Positions 42,845 through 51,057 of a stretch of 64,000 bases of DNA are shown here, piece after piece; the first letter of the stretch is position 1, and the number at the start of each line of letters is the position of its first letter. The stretch lies in contig CAIOYC010000016.1 of NCBI GenBank assembly GCA_903862425.1, forward strand, positions 1-64,000, in the 5' to 3' direction. The translations under genes were made by a program, and so were the position numbers. Below the pieces are notes generated by a model, which was given only the letters and a program-made list of their open reading frames with translations, was not told the origin of the DNA and did not search any database. This stretch comes from an uncultured Caulobacterales bacterium (GTDB lineage Bacteria; Pseudomonadota; Alphaproteobacteria; Caulobacterales; Caulobacteraceae).

Positions 42845-44972
42845 TGGGCTGTCCGAACCGTTTCCAAAAGGCTGTCAGCCCAATGCCATCGAACACCTCA
42901 GCGAGTTTGCCCGTATGGCGCAGCGTTTTGAGGAACGGGTGGAACAGCGGGCTTGTCTCAGCCTCGCCATAGCCAGGATAGCGGCTATTGCCGAGAAACT
43001 GCACGGATCGGTCAATCTTGATCGATCCCCGGTCGAGATAGATGCTGCGTGCCAAATCGATCGCTTCGTCTTGCAAGTTGAGACTACCCAAAAGCATCAG
43101 TGAGTTGCAGGCATAACCCAGACCCTTCTGGGCCAATTCGATAAGATCTCGCCCCGCGGCGGTTCGCTGCGACTGGTCCTGCGACAGCCGCGCGGACAGC
43201 GCACGGATCAAGATCTCATCTTGGTTGGTCTGATCGGTCGGCCTTGCGACGGATTTGTTGGACAGCTGATCAATGGCGGCCTGTTCTCGGCCTGAGGTGG
43301 CCATCAACCAGAACCGATCCCAATAGGGCGCGAGCTGCCCTGGCCAGCCCGCTTCGAGCTTTTCAACCATGGCCTGGGCTTCAACGAACTCGCCCCTCCA
43401 AATGCAGATAAGCGCGGGAAGATGGTTGGTGAACAGTTCCAAAGGATCGAGCGTGTAGGCCCGGCGCGCCATCGCCAGAGCAGCCTCTGTCCGTCCCGTC
43501 TGATAAAGATAATGGCCTCGCCAGAGCAAGACATAGGGATCGTTGGGCGAGAGACTTAAGGCCTTGAGCATGCCCATCTCAATTTCAGCCCAGTGGCCGA
43601 AATACTCGGTCATCTCGGCGATAACGCTGTAGGCGCCGCCGTTTCTGGGATCCAGTTCAATCGCGCGTCGGGCCGCCGCCTTGCCTTCTTCAAAGCGCTG
43701 GCGCTGCTCTGGAATTGGCGTGAGGTAGGCGCTGCGCCAATCGATCTTGGCCAGTTCGTACCATCCTTCGGCAAACGCAGGCGCCCGCCGCACGACCTCC
43801 TGCATCATGCCGCGACCTTGGTTCAGGATCGCGGCGTCATGATTGCGGCTGGCCTCACGACCTTTGAGATAGAGTTCGTAGACGCCAGGATCGATGCTCT
43901 TTTGCACCTTGCGCGTGGCGAGGCGGATATTCATGGCGTCCGCCACTTGTCGGGCGATCTCATCGGAGATCAACGCGCTTTCGGCTACGTCTCGATCAAA
44001 GGTCTTCGACCAAAGCGTCCGCTGGCTACGCGTATCGACTAGCTCGGCGTTGACTCGAAGCCGTCCTCCTTGGCGAAGTACAGAGCCATCGAGCGTGTAG
44101 TCGGCCTTCAACACCTTGGCCGCTTGGGCTTTGGCTGGTCCGCGAAAGGTGAAACTCGAGGTGCCTGAAGTCACCCGGGCGCCGCCAGCGATCAGAACGT
44201 TTAAGATGTCCTCAGCCAAGCCATCAGCGAAGTAGCCGAGCTGTGGGTCGGGACTGAGATTGTCGAAGGGTAGCACCGCCACGAGTGGGTCCGCGCTCGC
44301 AGGCCTCGGAAAGAAGGCGTATCCACCGGCCGCTAACGCGCCGAGCCCGAGCACTGCGCCGCCGGCGATCAAGCCGCGCCGTCCTGTTCGCAGAATTGAG
44401 GTCGGAGCCTGCCATCGGCTCGCGGTCACCCCGATGGGTTTGAGGACAAACACAGGCAGCGTCTCGCGCATCTTGTCGAGCTTGACCTGACCTTTGGGAG
44501 CGAGTCGCTCGCCAAGCGATCCTCGCACCGCGCGCTGGACGTCTGCCGAAACTAGAATCCCGCCCGTCGGCGCCAAAGCTTGCAGCCGCGCGGCGATATT
44601 CACGCCATGGCCCAGCAGATCTCCGCCCGCGACGACCGCCACTTCGCCCAGATGGATGCCAATCCGGATCGGTGGATCAGGCTCGGCGCGGAGCGCATCG
44701 GCGAATTCCAAGGCGCCGCTGACCGTGGGAAATTCTAGAAGGAAGCCGTCGCCCATAGCCTTGAACAGGCGTCCAGAGTGGTCAGCGGCAAGGTGCACGA
44801 TCCGTTGTTGCAGCACCGCGACCGAAGCCAGCGTGTCGGTCTCGTTAGTCTCTACGCGCGCGGAAAACCCGACCACATCGATCGAGACGATCGTCGTTAG
44901 CCGCTTGGTCTCTGGCTGGTCAGTCAACGCAACATCACCACTTGTTCGACCTGTGACCTTGGTCACAGCCAT
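42837..44972 (-). CDS. Class III adenylate cyclase with TolB-like and TPR domains
   Basis: 711 residues. Cyclase domain 25-180: metal Asp in SIDVVGFSA (about 32) and MGDGF (about 75), transition-state residues in VNIAARLQ. One membrane helix (GLIAGGAVLGLGALAAGGYA) at about 200-222, then a TolB-like segment from 230 (VAVLPFDNLSPDPQLGYFAD, then DGSVLRQGGRLRV) and TPR repeats to the end. It makes cAMP in the cytoplasm while the TPR part would be outside the membrane. The annotated start lies inside a CRP palindrome; a TTG sixteen codons later is an alternative start. Coupled with the Crp-type gene downstream. Confidence 0.9.
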   Translation of the reverse strand: MAVTKVTGRTSGDVALTDQPETKRLTTIVSIDVVGFSARVETNETDTLASVAVLQQRIVHLAADHSGRLFKAMGDGFLLEFPTVSGALEFADALRAEPDPPIRIGIHLGEVAVVAGGDLLGHGVNIAARLQALAPTGGILVSADVQRAVRGSLGERLAPKGQVKLDKMRETLPVFVLKPIGVTASRWQAPTSILRTGRRGLIAGGAVLGLGALAAGGYAFFPRPASADPLVAVLPFDNLSPDPQLGYFADGLAEDILNVLIAGGARVTSGTSSFTFRGPAKAQAAKVLKADYTLDGSVLRQGGRLRVNAELVDTRSQRTLWSKTFDRDVAESALISDEIARQVADAMNIRLATRKVQKSIDPGVYELYLKGREASRNHDAAILNQGRGMMQEVVRRAPAFAEGWYELAKIDWRSAYLTPIPEQRQRFEEGKAAARRAIELDPRNGGAYSVIAEMTEYFGHWAEIEMGMLKALSLSPNDPYVLLWRGHYLYQTGRTEAALAMARRAYTLDPLELFTNHLPALICIWRGEFVEAQAMVEKLEAGWPGQLAPYWDRFWLMATSGREQAAIDQLSNKSVARPTDQTNQDEILIRALSARLSQDQSQRTAAGRDLIELAQKGLGYACNSLMLLGSLNLQDEAIDLARSIYLDRGSIKIDRSVQFLGNSRYPGYGEAETSPLFHPFLKTLRHTGKLAEVFDGIGLTAFWKRFGQPNG
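44951..44968. promoter_or_regulatory. Perfect CRP-consensus palindrome
   Basis: CTGTGACC-TT-GGTCACAG is a perfect 18-base palindrome and contains TGTGA-N6-TCACA, the consensus CRP site. It lies over codons 2-7 of the cyclase frame and 72 bases before the urcA start. Binding there could repress the cyclase operon and activate urcA. Confidence 0.75.
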
Positions 44973-44988
44973 CCGTCAGGGGCAAGCC

Positions 44989-44994
44989 TATTCA
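44989..44994 (+). promoter_or_regulatory. Candidate -10 element of urcA
   Basis: TATTCA, which would set transcription start near 45001. The centre of the CRP palindrome (44959.5) would then be at -41.5, the class II activation position. The -10 match is modest. Confidence 0.35.
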
Positions 44995-45039
44995 TCAGCT
45001 GTCGCCGAACGGGCGATCCACACAAACCGGAGCAACACC

Positions 45040-45408
45040 ATGACCCGCATCGCTTCTATCGCCCTCGCCACCGCCGCCTTCGTGGCCCTGGTTCAGCCCG
45101 CCGCCGCTCAAGTGGGCCGCATCCATGAAGGTTTCTCACGCGACGCCAACCAAGTCGTGAAGACCGCCGCGATCGACTATTCCGACCTCAATCTCTCCAC
45201 CCACCGCGGCGTCGAAGTCCTGCAGTCGCGCATCCAAGCGGCTACGAACGCCGTCTGCGGCCCTGTCGAAACCGAAACCGCGCTTAAGGCCGAATACGAA
45301 GCCTGCCGCCGGGACGCCTTCAAGATCGCGTCCGACACCGTGCGCCTGCCGCAACTGTTCGCCGCTGCGGCCCGCCAGAACGACACCCTGCAGCTCGCCT
45401 CAAAATAA
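45040..45408 (+). CDS. UrcA-family secreted protein
   Basis: 122 residues from ATG 45040 (CGGAG upstream). Signal peptide (TRIASIALATAAFVALVQP, cleavage AAA-Q) then IDYSDLNLSTHRGVEVLQSR and VCGPVETET with a second Cys in YEACRRDAF: the UrcA pattern, YaDLdL-G-L-RI-A-VCG-C. Function unknown. A diverging copy lies at 49543-49877. Probably under the CRP-type palindrome. A much longer frame from 44494 runs through the cyclase start and is a shadow. Confidence 0.88.
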   Translation: MTRIASIALATAAFVALVQPAAAQVGRIHEGFSRDANQVVKTAAIDYSDLNLSTHRGVEVLQSRIQAATNAVCGPVETETALKAEYEACRRDAFKIASDTVRLPQLFAAAARQNDTLQLASK

Positions 45409-45429
45409 CCAGCCGGCATGGCGCGTTAA

Positions 45430-45461
45430 TGAGGCGAAGGCGCCAACGTGCTTTCGCCTCA
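45430..45461 (+). terminator. Hairpin after urcA
   Basis: TGAGGCGAA with TTCGCCTCA, 9-base perfect stem, 22 bases after the urcA stop. No T run follows, so Rho-independent function is uncertain. The rest of 45462-45663 shows nothing. Confidence 0.5.
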
Positions 45462-45663
45462 CATCATCGACTCAGAGGGCGACCTTTGCCGGGCGACGAC
45501 TCTGCGTCGCGTAGGGACGTTTAAGCAAACCTACGAAGGTGGCAAAGAGCCAGACTACAACATCCGCCGCCGACCGACCCGAGTGAACCCGCCCTTGCGC
45601 ACCCCATTATCCGCCTAACTGCCCATTCTCCCAAGCGCAGCTACCGAATCTTGCCTTGGCGCG

Positions 45664-46689
45664 CTATCCGTCCAAGCGGCAGATTATCGAGCCTTGTCGG
45701 GTCACCGGATCGTAGTCGAGGAAGGTAACGGTGACGGGGTGGCTGATTCCATTCTGGTGCGCCATGCACACCTCGCTCGCGCCCGGTTTGGTCGGCAAGT
45801 AAGTCTGCGTGCAATAGACGCCCTCGTTGCGGAAGCCTGCCTTGAACAACTGTTCCATGCACGTCGGCCCAACCTGGCCGGAGGCTAGAAATACGCTCGG
45901 CGGACCTGCTCGACCTGAGGCTTGCGCTGATAGGTTTGCGGTGGCTGGGCGGCTCAGCGGAGCAACTGATTGCACCGAGCTTACGCCTGGGGCCAACTCA
46001 GGTGCGGCGGCTGCGGCTTGGGGGTTCATCTGCTGGGCCTGTTGCACTTGGGCTTGGACCGCGGCTTCTGAGCCAGCCTGAGCGGTTACCATCGAGGCTG
46101 GCGCGTTGAGTTGAAGGCTGAGCACCTTCCATCCGTCAGGTTCTTTCTCGAGCTTCACATCCACAGGCATGTTCACGCCGTTGGCTAGGTGAACCGACCC
46201 CTGTAAGTCCGCGCTGTAAGGATAAACCTTTCGAACCGGCCAGTCCGCACTGGCGAAGGCCGACAACTGCCACAGACGCGAGACCGTGTTCCAGGCGTCC
46301 AGGGACATCACATTGCGGAAACCGGGGGCCGCCGACATGTAGCTCGCGGTTGGTCCGCTCAGGGATGTGGTCGTGAAGAAGCTGTTGGCGGCAAACACCG
46401 GTCCCGACGTTGCGCCGATAACGCGCGAAGCCAGAAACCAGACCGCTGCGACCACGACGATAGCCAGGATGCCAAAGATGGCGAGAACAGCGACCAGACC
46501 CTTGGCGACGACACCGCCAACACCTGGGCGCTTGAGTGGTGTGCTGTAACTGGGCGACTCCCCGTATACCGCCCGCTGTGGAGGCGGGGTTTGCGAAGCT
46601 TGGTCCGAAGAATAGCCATAACCGCTCTGGGCCGAGGGGTTGATCGGGCCAGTCGAGTGGTCGCCATTGGGATTGACGGGATCGCTCAC
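45664..46689 (-). CDS. Membrane-anchored hypothetical protein, paralogue of 46730-47554
   Basis: 341 residues: a Pro/Ser/Tyr-rich cytoplasmic start, one membrane helix (GLVAVLAIFGILAIVVVAAV) at about 63-85 and an exported C-part with a linker of Gln/Ala and Pro. The C-terminal domain has GPTCMEQLFKAGF, GVYCTQTYLPTKPGA, EVCMAHQNG and FLDYDPVTRQGSIICRL, matching the neighbour in cysteine spacing. Function not recognised. The pair, 40 bases apart, probably arose by duplication and is cotranscribed. Confidence 0.78.
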   Translation of the reverse strand: MSDPVNPNGDHSTGPINPSAQSGYGYSSDQASQTPPPQRAVYGESPSYSTPLKRPGVGGVVAKGLVAVLAIFGILAIVVVAAVWFLASRVIGATSGPVFAANSFFTTTSLSGPTASYMSAAPGFRNVMSLDAWNTVSRLWQLSAFASADWPVRKVYPYSADLQGSVHLANGVNMPVDVKLEKEPDGWKVLSLQLNAPASMVTAQAGSEAAVQAQVQQAQQMNPQAAAAAPELAPGVSSVQSVAPLSRPATANLSAQASGRAGPPSVFLASGQVGPTCMEQLFKAGFRNEGVYCTQTYLPTKPGASEVCMAHQNGISHPVTVTFLDYDPVTRQGSIICRLDG

Positions 46690-46729
46690 AACTTCGCCTC
46701 CACCGGCGGACGGGTGCGCCCGCCTATTT

Positions 46730-47554
46730 TCAGCGTGTTTGTGCTGTCACGGTTCCATCTGTGAACAGGCTTTTGGACACGTTGCAGTAAATCCGAAAGC
46801 CGTGATCGCCGGGATTGTAGGTGACAAAGGTCGCTGTCAGCGGCGCTGTCACGCCGCCACGCCGAGCTGTGCAGATCTCTTTGGCCCCGGGCTGCGTCGG
46901 CAAGGGATTTGGGCAGATGACGTCATCGATTTGCAGATTAGCCCGCTGAATGATGTGCATGCATTCGGGTCCAAGCTTGGCAGCGTTCAAGGTGCTGCCG
47001 GCCGGTCCGGCATAGTAAGGGCCGTTATAGCCGGGATCCGGCGGCGCCAACGAAGCGTCGCCAGCCATATTGAGCATGGTGGGCGTCTGCATGCCGCCGC
47101 CCGCCGTTTGATAGGCAATGCCCGGTCCACCCTTCTCGGTGATCAAGGCCACACGCCACCGGCCCCCTTCCTGCACGAGGTCCATCTGAATCGGACGTTG
47201 GCTAGCATCCGCCAGACGCAGCGTGCCCTCGATGTGCGTCCTGCCGAAGGTGGATTGCTCGGAGGACCAGTGCGCTCCTTGAGCATCGTTGAGGCGCATG
47301 ACTTCCACGATCCTTGGCCACGCGCCCGGCGGCGAGCCTGTGCGGAAGCTGGATGCAGCCGTCGCGTAACTGGCCATGGCGCCGAGGTGAGCCGTCGTAT
47401 CCAAGAAGGCGTCGGCGGCGCGGGTGGACGGCGAGATGGCCGTCATGGAGCCTACCCGGAAGTGGTAGTCGCAGCCTACCAGCATGAGCCCTGCCAAGCC
47501 GGCCAGGCATCCAAACACTAGGTTCCTTGGCGTCGCTCCGAAGGTTTTACGCAT
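46730..47554 (-). CDS. Lipoprotein, paralogue of 45664-46689
   Basis: 274 residues from ATG 47554, with GGGAGG seven bases before. Lipobox LMLVGC ends the signal peptide (about residues 20-27), so it is lipid-modified at Cys. The C-terminal domain has GPECMHIIQRANL, DVICPNPLPTQPGA, EICTARRGG and FVTYNPGDHGFRIYC, parallel to the downstream gene. A frame opening at 47725 adds 57 non-signal residues and was not used. Function unknown. Confidence 0.78.
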   Translation of the reverse strand: MRKTFGATPRNLVFGCLAGLAGLMLVGCDYHFRVGSMTAISPSTRAADAFLDTTAHLGAMASYATAASSFRTGSPPGAWPRIVEVMRLNDAQGAHWSSEQSTFGRTHIEGTLRLADASQRPIQMDLVQEGGRWRVALITEKGGPGIAYQTAGGGMQTPTMLNMAGDASLAPPDPGYNGPYYAGPAGSTLNAAKLGPECMHIIQRANLQIDDVICPNPLPTQPGAKEICTARRGGVTAPLTATFVTYNPGDHGFRIYCNVSKSLFTDGTVTAQTR

Positions 47555-47651
47555 CGCGCAGCCTCCCTTGTCCTTTGCATTAGCGGTCCAGCTCCGGCCC
47601 GGTTGCAAACGATGTTGAACAGGCTTGGCGGCTTTGGCGCGACGCCGTGCT

Positions 47652-48075
47652 CTAGGATGATCGCTTCCAAGAATTGAACGCCGTCTTTTGACTAGGTCGA
47701 TTGCGTCGAATCTTCTGTGGGCCATGGCGTACTAAGGCGTCCGCATCTGGCGCGTCGCTTGGATTCAGTCGCCAGGATTCGCTGCGCTCATTGTCAAAGA
47801 CAAAGTTCCCGGTGGCGACGTCGAATCGGAAGGATGTAGTCCATCCAGTGCTCACCGCAGGCCACCCCGTTCTGGACTGAAAAATACGGCCCCCTGACCG
47901 CGATCACCCCGTCGCCGTCCAGGAGGGGATCGCATCGTCCCCCTTCATCGGCCCTCAACACGACCTGATCGTTTCGGCCGACTAGCTGGTTTCGCCCATT
48001 CTTCAATTCGAAGATCATGAGCGGCCGGACTGGCGCGTGTTGCGCGTCCCGATGCGACTTGCCTTCGCTGCGCAC
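47652..48075 (-). pseudogene. Conserved hypothetical gene with a frameshift, second copy
   Basis: From GTG 48075 the frame reads MRSEGKSHRDAQ, MIFELKNGRNQLVGRNDQVV, GPYFSVQNGVACGEHWMDYI, then goes astray; two bases appear to be missing at about 47835-47838 relative to the copy at 27416. In the other frame the homology continues FRFDVATGNFVFDNERSESW and LNPSDAPDADALVRHG to the stop 47652. Both copies are broken, each at a different place. Confidence 0.7.
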
Positions 48076-48155
48076 TGTAGCTCCTTAGGGGCGACGGGCT
48101 ACTCTCTGCTGGCCGGAAACGGCAGCGCGGTTCGACGCGCTAGGAACAGGCGCGC

Positions 48156-48689
48156 ATGATTGAAGCAATGGAGCCACGTCTAAACGGCCCCAGACCCATC
48201 GCCGGGACGATCGGCCTAACCTTTGGTGGGCTATGGTCGTCTCTAGGCGCATCGGGTCTGCCGCTTGGATGGCGACTGCCTATTGAGGCGCTGGGCGGTC
48301 TAGTCACCCTCGCCCTGGTGGCCGTCCTGTGGACCCGCCGCGGTTCTGTCGGAGCGGGTCGGGGCCTCTTCCGGCGAAAAGGCTATATCATCGCCGTGGC
48401 TCTGGAGATCGTGGCCATCTACGCCGCCTCTGCTCTCCTTCCTCACTACGGGTTGCAGAGCTATCTGATCGAGACGGTGGGGGTAATCGTCGGACTGCAC
48501 TTCATCGGTCTTTGGCAGGCGACGCGTAGACCCGCGTTTTTGTGGATTTCCGGGTGCATGTGCGGTGTGTCGGTCGTCTCGGCGTTCATGCCCCCTGCTA
48601 TAGGCGAGTTCGGTCCGCGCATGATCGTGGCGGGGTTTGGAAACGCACTCGTGCTTTGGCTCGGCGCGGGTTGGCGCTCGCCTAGATGA
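48156..48689 (+). CDS. Multi-pass membrane protein
   Basis: 177 residues with five or six hydrophobic segments (TIGLTFGGLWSSLGASG, ALGGLVTLALVAVLW, YIIAVALEIVAIYAASALL, LIETVGVIVGLHFIGLW, ISGCMCGVSVVSAFM, MIVAGFGNALVLWLGAGW). No signal or enzyme motif. Family not recognised; ATG 48168 (MEPR) is an alternative start. Confidence 0.7.
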   Translation: MIEAMEPRLNGPRPIAGTIGLTFGGLWSSLGASGLPLGWRLPIEALGGLVTLALVAVLWTRRGSVGAGRGLFRRKGYIIAVALEIVAIYAASALLPHYGLQSYLIETVGVIVGLHFIGLWQATRRPAFLWISGCMCGVSVVSAFMPPAIGEFGPRMIVAGFGNALVLWLGAGWRSPR

Positions 48690-48749
48690 CAATCCTCCTA
48701 TTTCGGGCGACACCAAATAAAGCTTCGCAGAAGCCAAGACGGATCGAAT

Positions 48750-48923
48750 GGCAGTGTCAGACCAAATGCACCTTGACGGTCAAGGGAGCGTTGCATATCG
48801 GTTTTGAGCCTGTTGCCGCCTTCGCCCGCCTCTGCTTTTTCTAGACTATTCGCTCTCTGCTGCCCAAAAAATGAGCCGCAGCAGCGGTAGAGTTCAGCCG
48901 AGTGCATTTGGTCCGACAATGCC
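48750..48923. mobile_element. Miniature inverted-repeat element, family A copy 2
   Basis: 174 bases with ends GGCAGTGTCAGACCAAATGC and the complement of GGCATTGTCGGACCAAATGC, a nearly perfect terminal inverted repeat of more than 20 bases. The left end closely matches the IS6-type end GGCTCTGTCAGACCAAGTGC at 32353. Same orientation as copy 1 at 41928. Flanking 8-mers GATCGAAT and CTGGCGAC do not match. Confidence 0.85.
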
Positions 48924-48967
48924 CTGGCGACTCACGCGCTTTGTACGCTGCAAGGAAGAGATGCTCG

Positions 48968-49372
48968 ATGATTCCAAGGCTGACCGCTGCTGCAGTAACG
49001 CTCGCTTGCTGCACCGCCCTTCTGGCGCAACCCGCTTTCTCCCAACCTACAGCCGTCCAGTCGCCGCATGGATTGTCTGCTGAATATGCCCAATGCCTCG
49101 AGCGGGCGCGGCGCAATACTGTGCAATTGGCGATGTGCGAGCAAACAGAAATGGCTGCACAAGACGCTCGTTTGAACAAAGCCTACCAGCAAGTGATGGG
49201 CCAGCTCGCGACGGATCCGTCAAAGAAGGACGCGCTCCGCAGCGAGCAGCGATCCTGGCTGAAGAAGCGCGATTACGACTGCAAATTGGATCATCAGACC
49301 ATTAATAGTAGCTGCATTGTCGGCAAGACCGCTGCACGGGCCAACGAACTTGAGAAGATGATACGCTTTTGA
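48968..49372 (+). CDS. Small secreted LprI-family (DUF1311) protein
   Basis: 134 residues from ATG 48968 with AAGGAAGAG upstream. Signal peptide (RLTAAAVTLACCTALLAQP, cleavage after FSQ). The mature domain has four cysteines (YAQCLERA, LAMCEQTE, DYDCKLD, NSSCIVG) and LNKAYQQVMGQL with LRSEQRSWLKKRDYDC, the classical LprI pattern of lysozyme-inhibitor-like proteins. It starts 44 bases after the miniature element, so its promoter may lie in or at the element. Confidence 0.88.
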   Translation: MIPRLTAAAVTLACCTALLAQPAFSQPTAVQSPHGLSAEYAQCLERARRNTVQLAMCEQTEMAAQDARLNKAYQQVMGQLATDPSKKDALRSEQRSWLKKRDYDCKLDHQTINSSCIVGKTAARANELEKMIRF

Positions 49373-49542
49373 GCGGGTTCAATCGACTGCGGGTCCCTGC
49401 GTGTAGGTTGCCGCGGAAGAAGCGGTGAGTCCGATATTCGTTCGATGTGAAATCGCCACCGGCGCACGTTTGCAGCGCGTGGCCGTCTTCCCGTTGGCGA
49501 GAGCGCTCCGCGCCCTCGCCGCTGGGGAGCTATCTGCCAGGT

Positions 49543-49877
49543 CTAGTTGGCGGCGAGTTGGACGGCGCCGCCGTGCTGGGCGGCCGCTGCGAACAGTTGT
49601 GGCAGATGCACCGCGTCCGAAGCGACGTTGAAGGCATTACGGCGGCAGGCATCGTATTCCGCCTTTAGGGCCGCTTCGGTTTCCGGCGGACCACACACCG
49701 CCTTCGCCGCGTTCTCGATGCGTGAGCGCAGCACCTGCACGCCCTGGGGGCTCGCCAGGTTAAGGTCAGCATAGTCAAGGGCGGTGGTCTTCACGACTTG
49801 GTTGGGGTCGCGCGAAAAACCTTCGTGGATGCGGCCTTCCTGCGCAGCTGCGGGCTGCACCAGGGCGGCGATGGCGC
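49543..49877 (-). pseudogene. UrcA-family gene lacking its 5' end
   Basis: The frame from about 49877 gives AIAALVQPAAAQEGRIHEGF, DYADLNLASPQGVQVLRSRI, VCGPPETEA and YDACRRNAF, with the stop at 49543, closely similar to the urcA at 45040. The start codon and the first half of the signal peptide are replaced by an IS6-type transposase fragment, so it has no normal start and is probably not exported. Confidence 0.78.
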
Positions 49878-50260
49878 CTCGACGAGGTCTACGTGACCCG
49901 AAGGGCGGCGTAGCCAGCATCAACGGCGAGATGCACTACCTTTGGCGCGCCGTCGATCATGAGGGCGAAGTGCTGGAATCCTTTGTCACCAAGGAGAGGG
50001 ACAAGGCGGCAGCCCTAAAGTTCATCAAGAAGGCGCTGAAGCGCCATGGCTCGCCCAAAGCCATCACCACAGACGGTCTGCGCTCCTACCAAGCCGCGAT
50101 GAAAGAGATCGGCAACGCCGACAAACAGGAGATCGCCCGCTGGGCGAACAATCGGTGTGAGAACTCACACCTGCCCTTCCGACGACGAGAGCGAGCCATG
50201 CTGAGGTTCAGGCAGATGAAGAGCCTGCAGAAGTTCAGCTCCGTCCACGCCGCCTTCCAC
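49878..50260 (+). pseudogene. Internal fragment of an IS6-family transposase
   Basis: It starts within the first catalytic motif (LDEVYV at 49878-49895), has about 22 foreign bases, then is in frame from INGEMHYLWRAVDHEGEVLE through TTDGLRSYQAA and NRCENSHLP to SSVHAAFH at 50260, after which homology to the intact copy ends. Both element ends are absent, so it is a relic of rearrangement. Confidence 0.8.
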
Positions 50261-50383
50261 AGGGGGCCAACCTCGGCTCGGAGCGCAAGATTGCCGCCAG
50301 AAACTGGTCCAATTCAGACCATATTTGTGATAATGTAGAAAACGGCCAGCCCGAAGGATTGCGTTCTTGCGCCTCTGTCAGAA

Positions 50384-50406
50384 GGGATATACAATTGGTA
50401 TATCCC
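50384..50406. promoter_or_regulatory. Operator-like palindrome before vapBC
   Basis: GGGATATAC-AATTG-GTATATCCC, perfect 9-base arms, ending 10 bases before the antitoxin TTG start. Its AT-rich centre overlaps the likely -10 region, as in autoregulated toxin-antitoxin promoters. Confidence 0.65.
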
Positions 50407-50416
50407 GGAGGCCGTT

Positions 50417-50638
50417 TTGAGCAAGACGACGCTTTTCCAATCCAACAAATCCCAAGCGGTTAGGCTGTCGAAGGACGTGGCTTTTCCAGACAACGTCAGG
50501 TCAGTGACGGTGTTACGAGAGGGGAGGCGGCGTGTGATCGTGCCCTCTGAAGCCTCGTGGGACGATTTCTTCGATGCGCCAGGCATTGATCTGGGTTTGC
50601 GTGATCAACCCGTAGCGGCGGCGCGCGAGCATTTCTAA
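50417..50638 (+). CDS. vapB: VapB-type antitoxin (AbrB-like)
   Basis: 73 residues with TTG start after CGGAGG. The N-terminal swapped-hairpin DNA-binding part reads TTLFQSNKSQAVRLSKDVAF and VTVLREGRRRVIVP; the C-terminal tail (WDDFFDAPGIDLG) would bind the toxin. The stop overlaps the VapC ATG (TAATG). Likely binds the palindrome at 50384. Confidence 0.88.
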   Translation: MSKTTLFQSNKSQAVRLSKDVAFPDNVRSVTVLREGRRRVIVPSEASWDDFFDAPGIDLGLRDQPVAAAREHF

Positions 50639-51057
50639 TGCTGCGCTATATGCTGGATACGAACCTTTGCATTCGAGTGCTACGTGACCGACCTACGGCG
50701 ATCCGCGAGCGTTTTAATCAGGAAGCGGATGGGCTGTGTATTTCGACGATCGTTCTGACAGAGCTTCTGCACGGTGCAGCCAAGTCGGCGCGGCCGCTTG
50801 AAAACAGAACCGAGGTCGATCGGTTTGCAGCACGTCTGTCGGTGCTAAATTTTGATGATGCCGCTGCAGATCATTCGGCCCAGATACGCGCAAGTCTTGA
50901 GCGAGTTGGCCGACCGATCGGCGCTTACGATCTGCTCATCGCGGGCCACGCTCGGTCGCGAGGGCTCGTCGTGATCACCGGCAATCTTTCTGAATTCCAA
51001 CGCGTTGAAGGTCTTCGATGCGATGATTGGCTGGCTGGGTCCGAGCCCGATTTGTGA
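50638..51057 (+). CDS. vapC: VapC-type PIN-domain ribonuclease toxin
   Basis: 139 residues. PIN-domain acids: MLDTNLCI (first Asp), TELLHGAAKS (Glu), GAYDLLIAGHA (Asp) and TGNLSEFQRVEGL near the end, where Asn takes the usual Asp position. It should cleave tRNA or other RNA when VapB is lost. Coupled with vapB; the pair sits beside IS relics, which fits spread by horizontal transfer. Confidence 0.92.
   Translation: MLRYMLDTNLCIRVLRDRPTAIRERFNQEADGLCISTIVLTELLHGAAKSARPLENRTEVDRFAARLSVLNFDDAAADHSAQIRASLERVGRPIGAYDLLIAGHARSRGLVVITGNLSEFQRVEGLRCDDWLAGSEPDL

Noticed and set aside
44494-45039. Plus-strand extension of the urcA frame over the cyclase start
   Set aside because: The UrcA signal peptide begins at 45040 and the upstream part is antisense to the cyclase domain.
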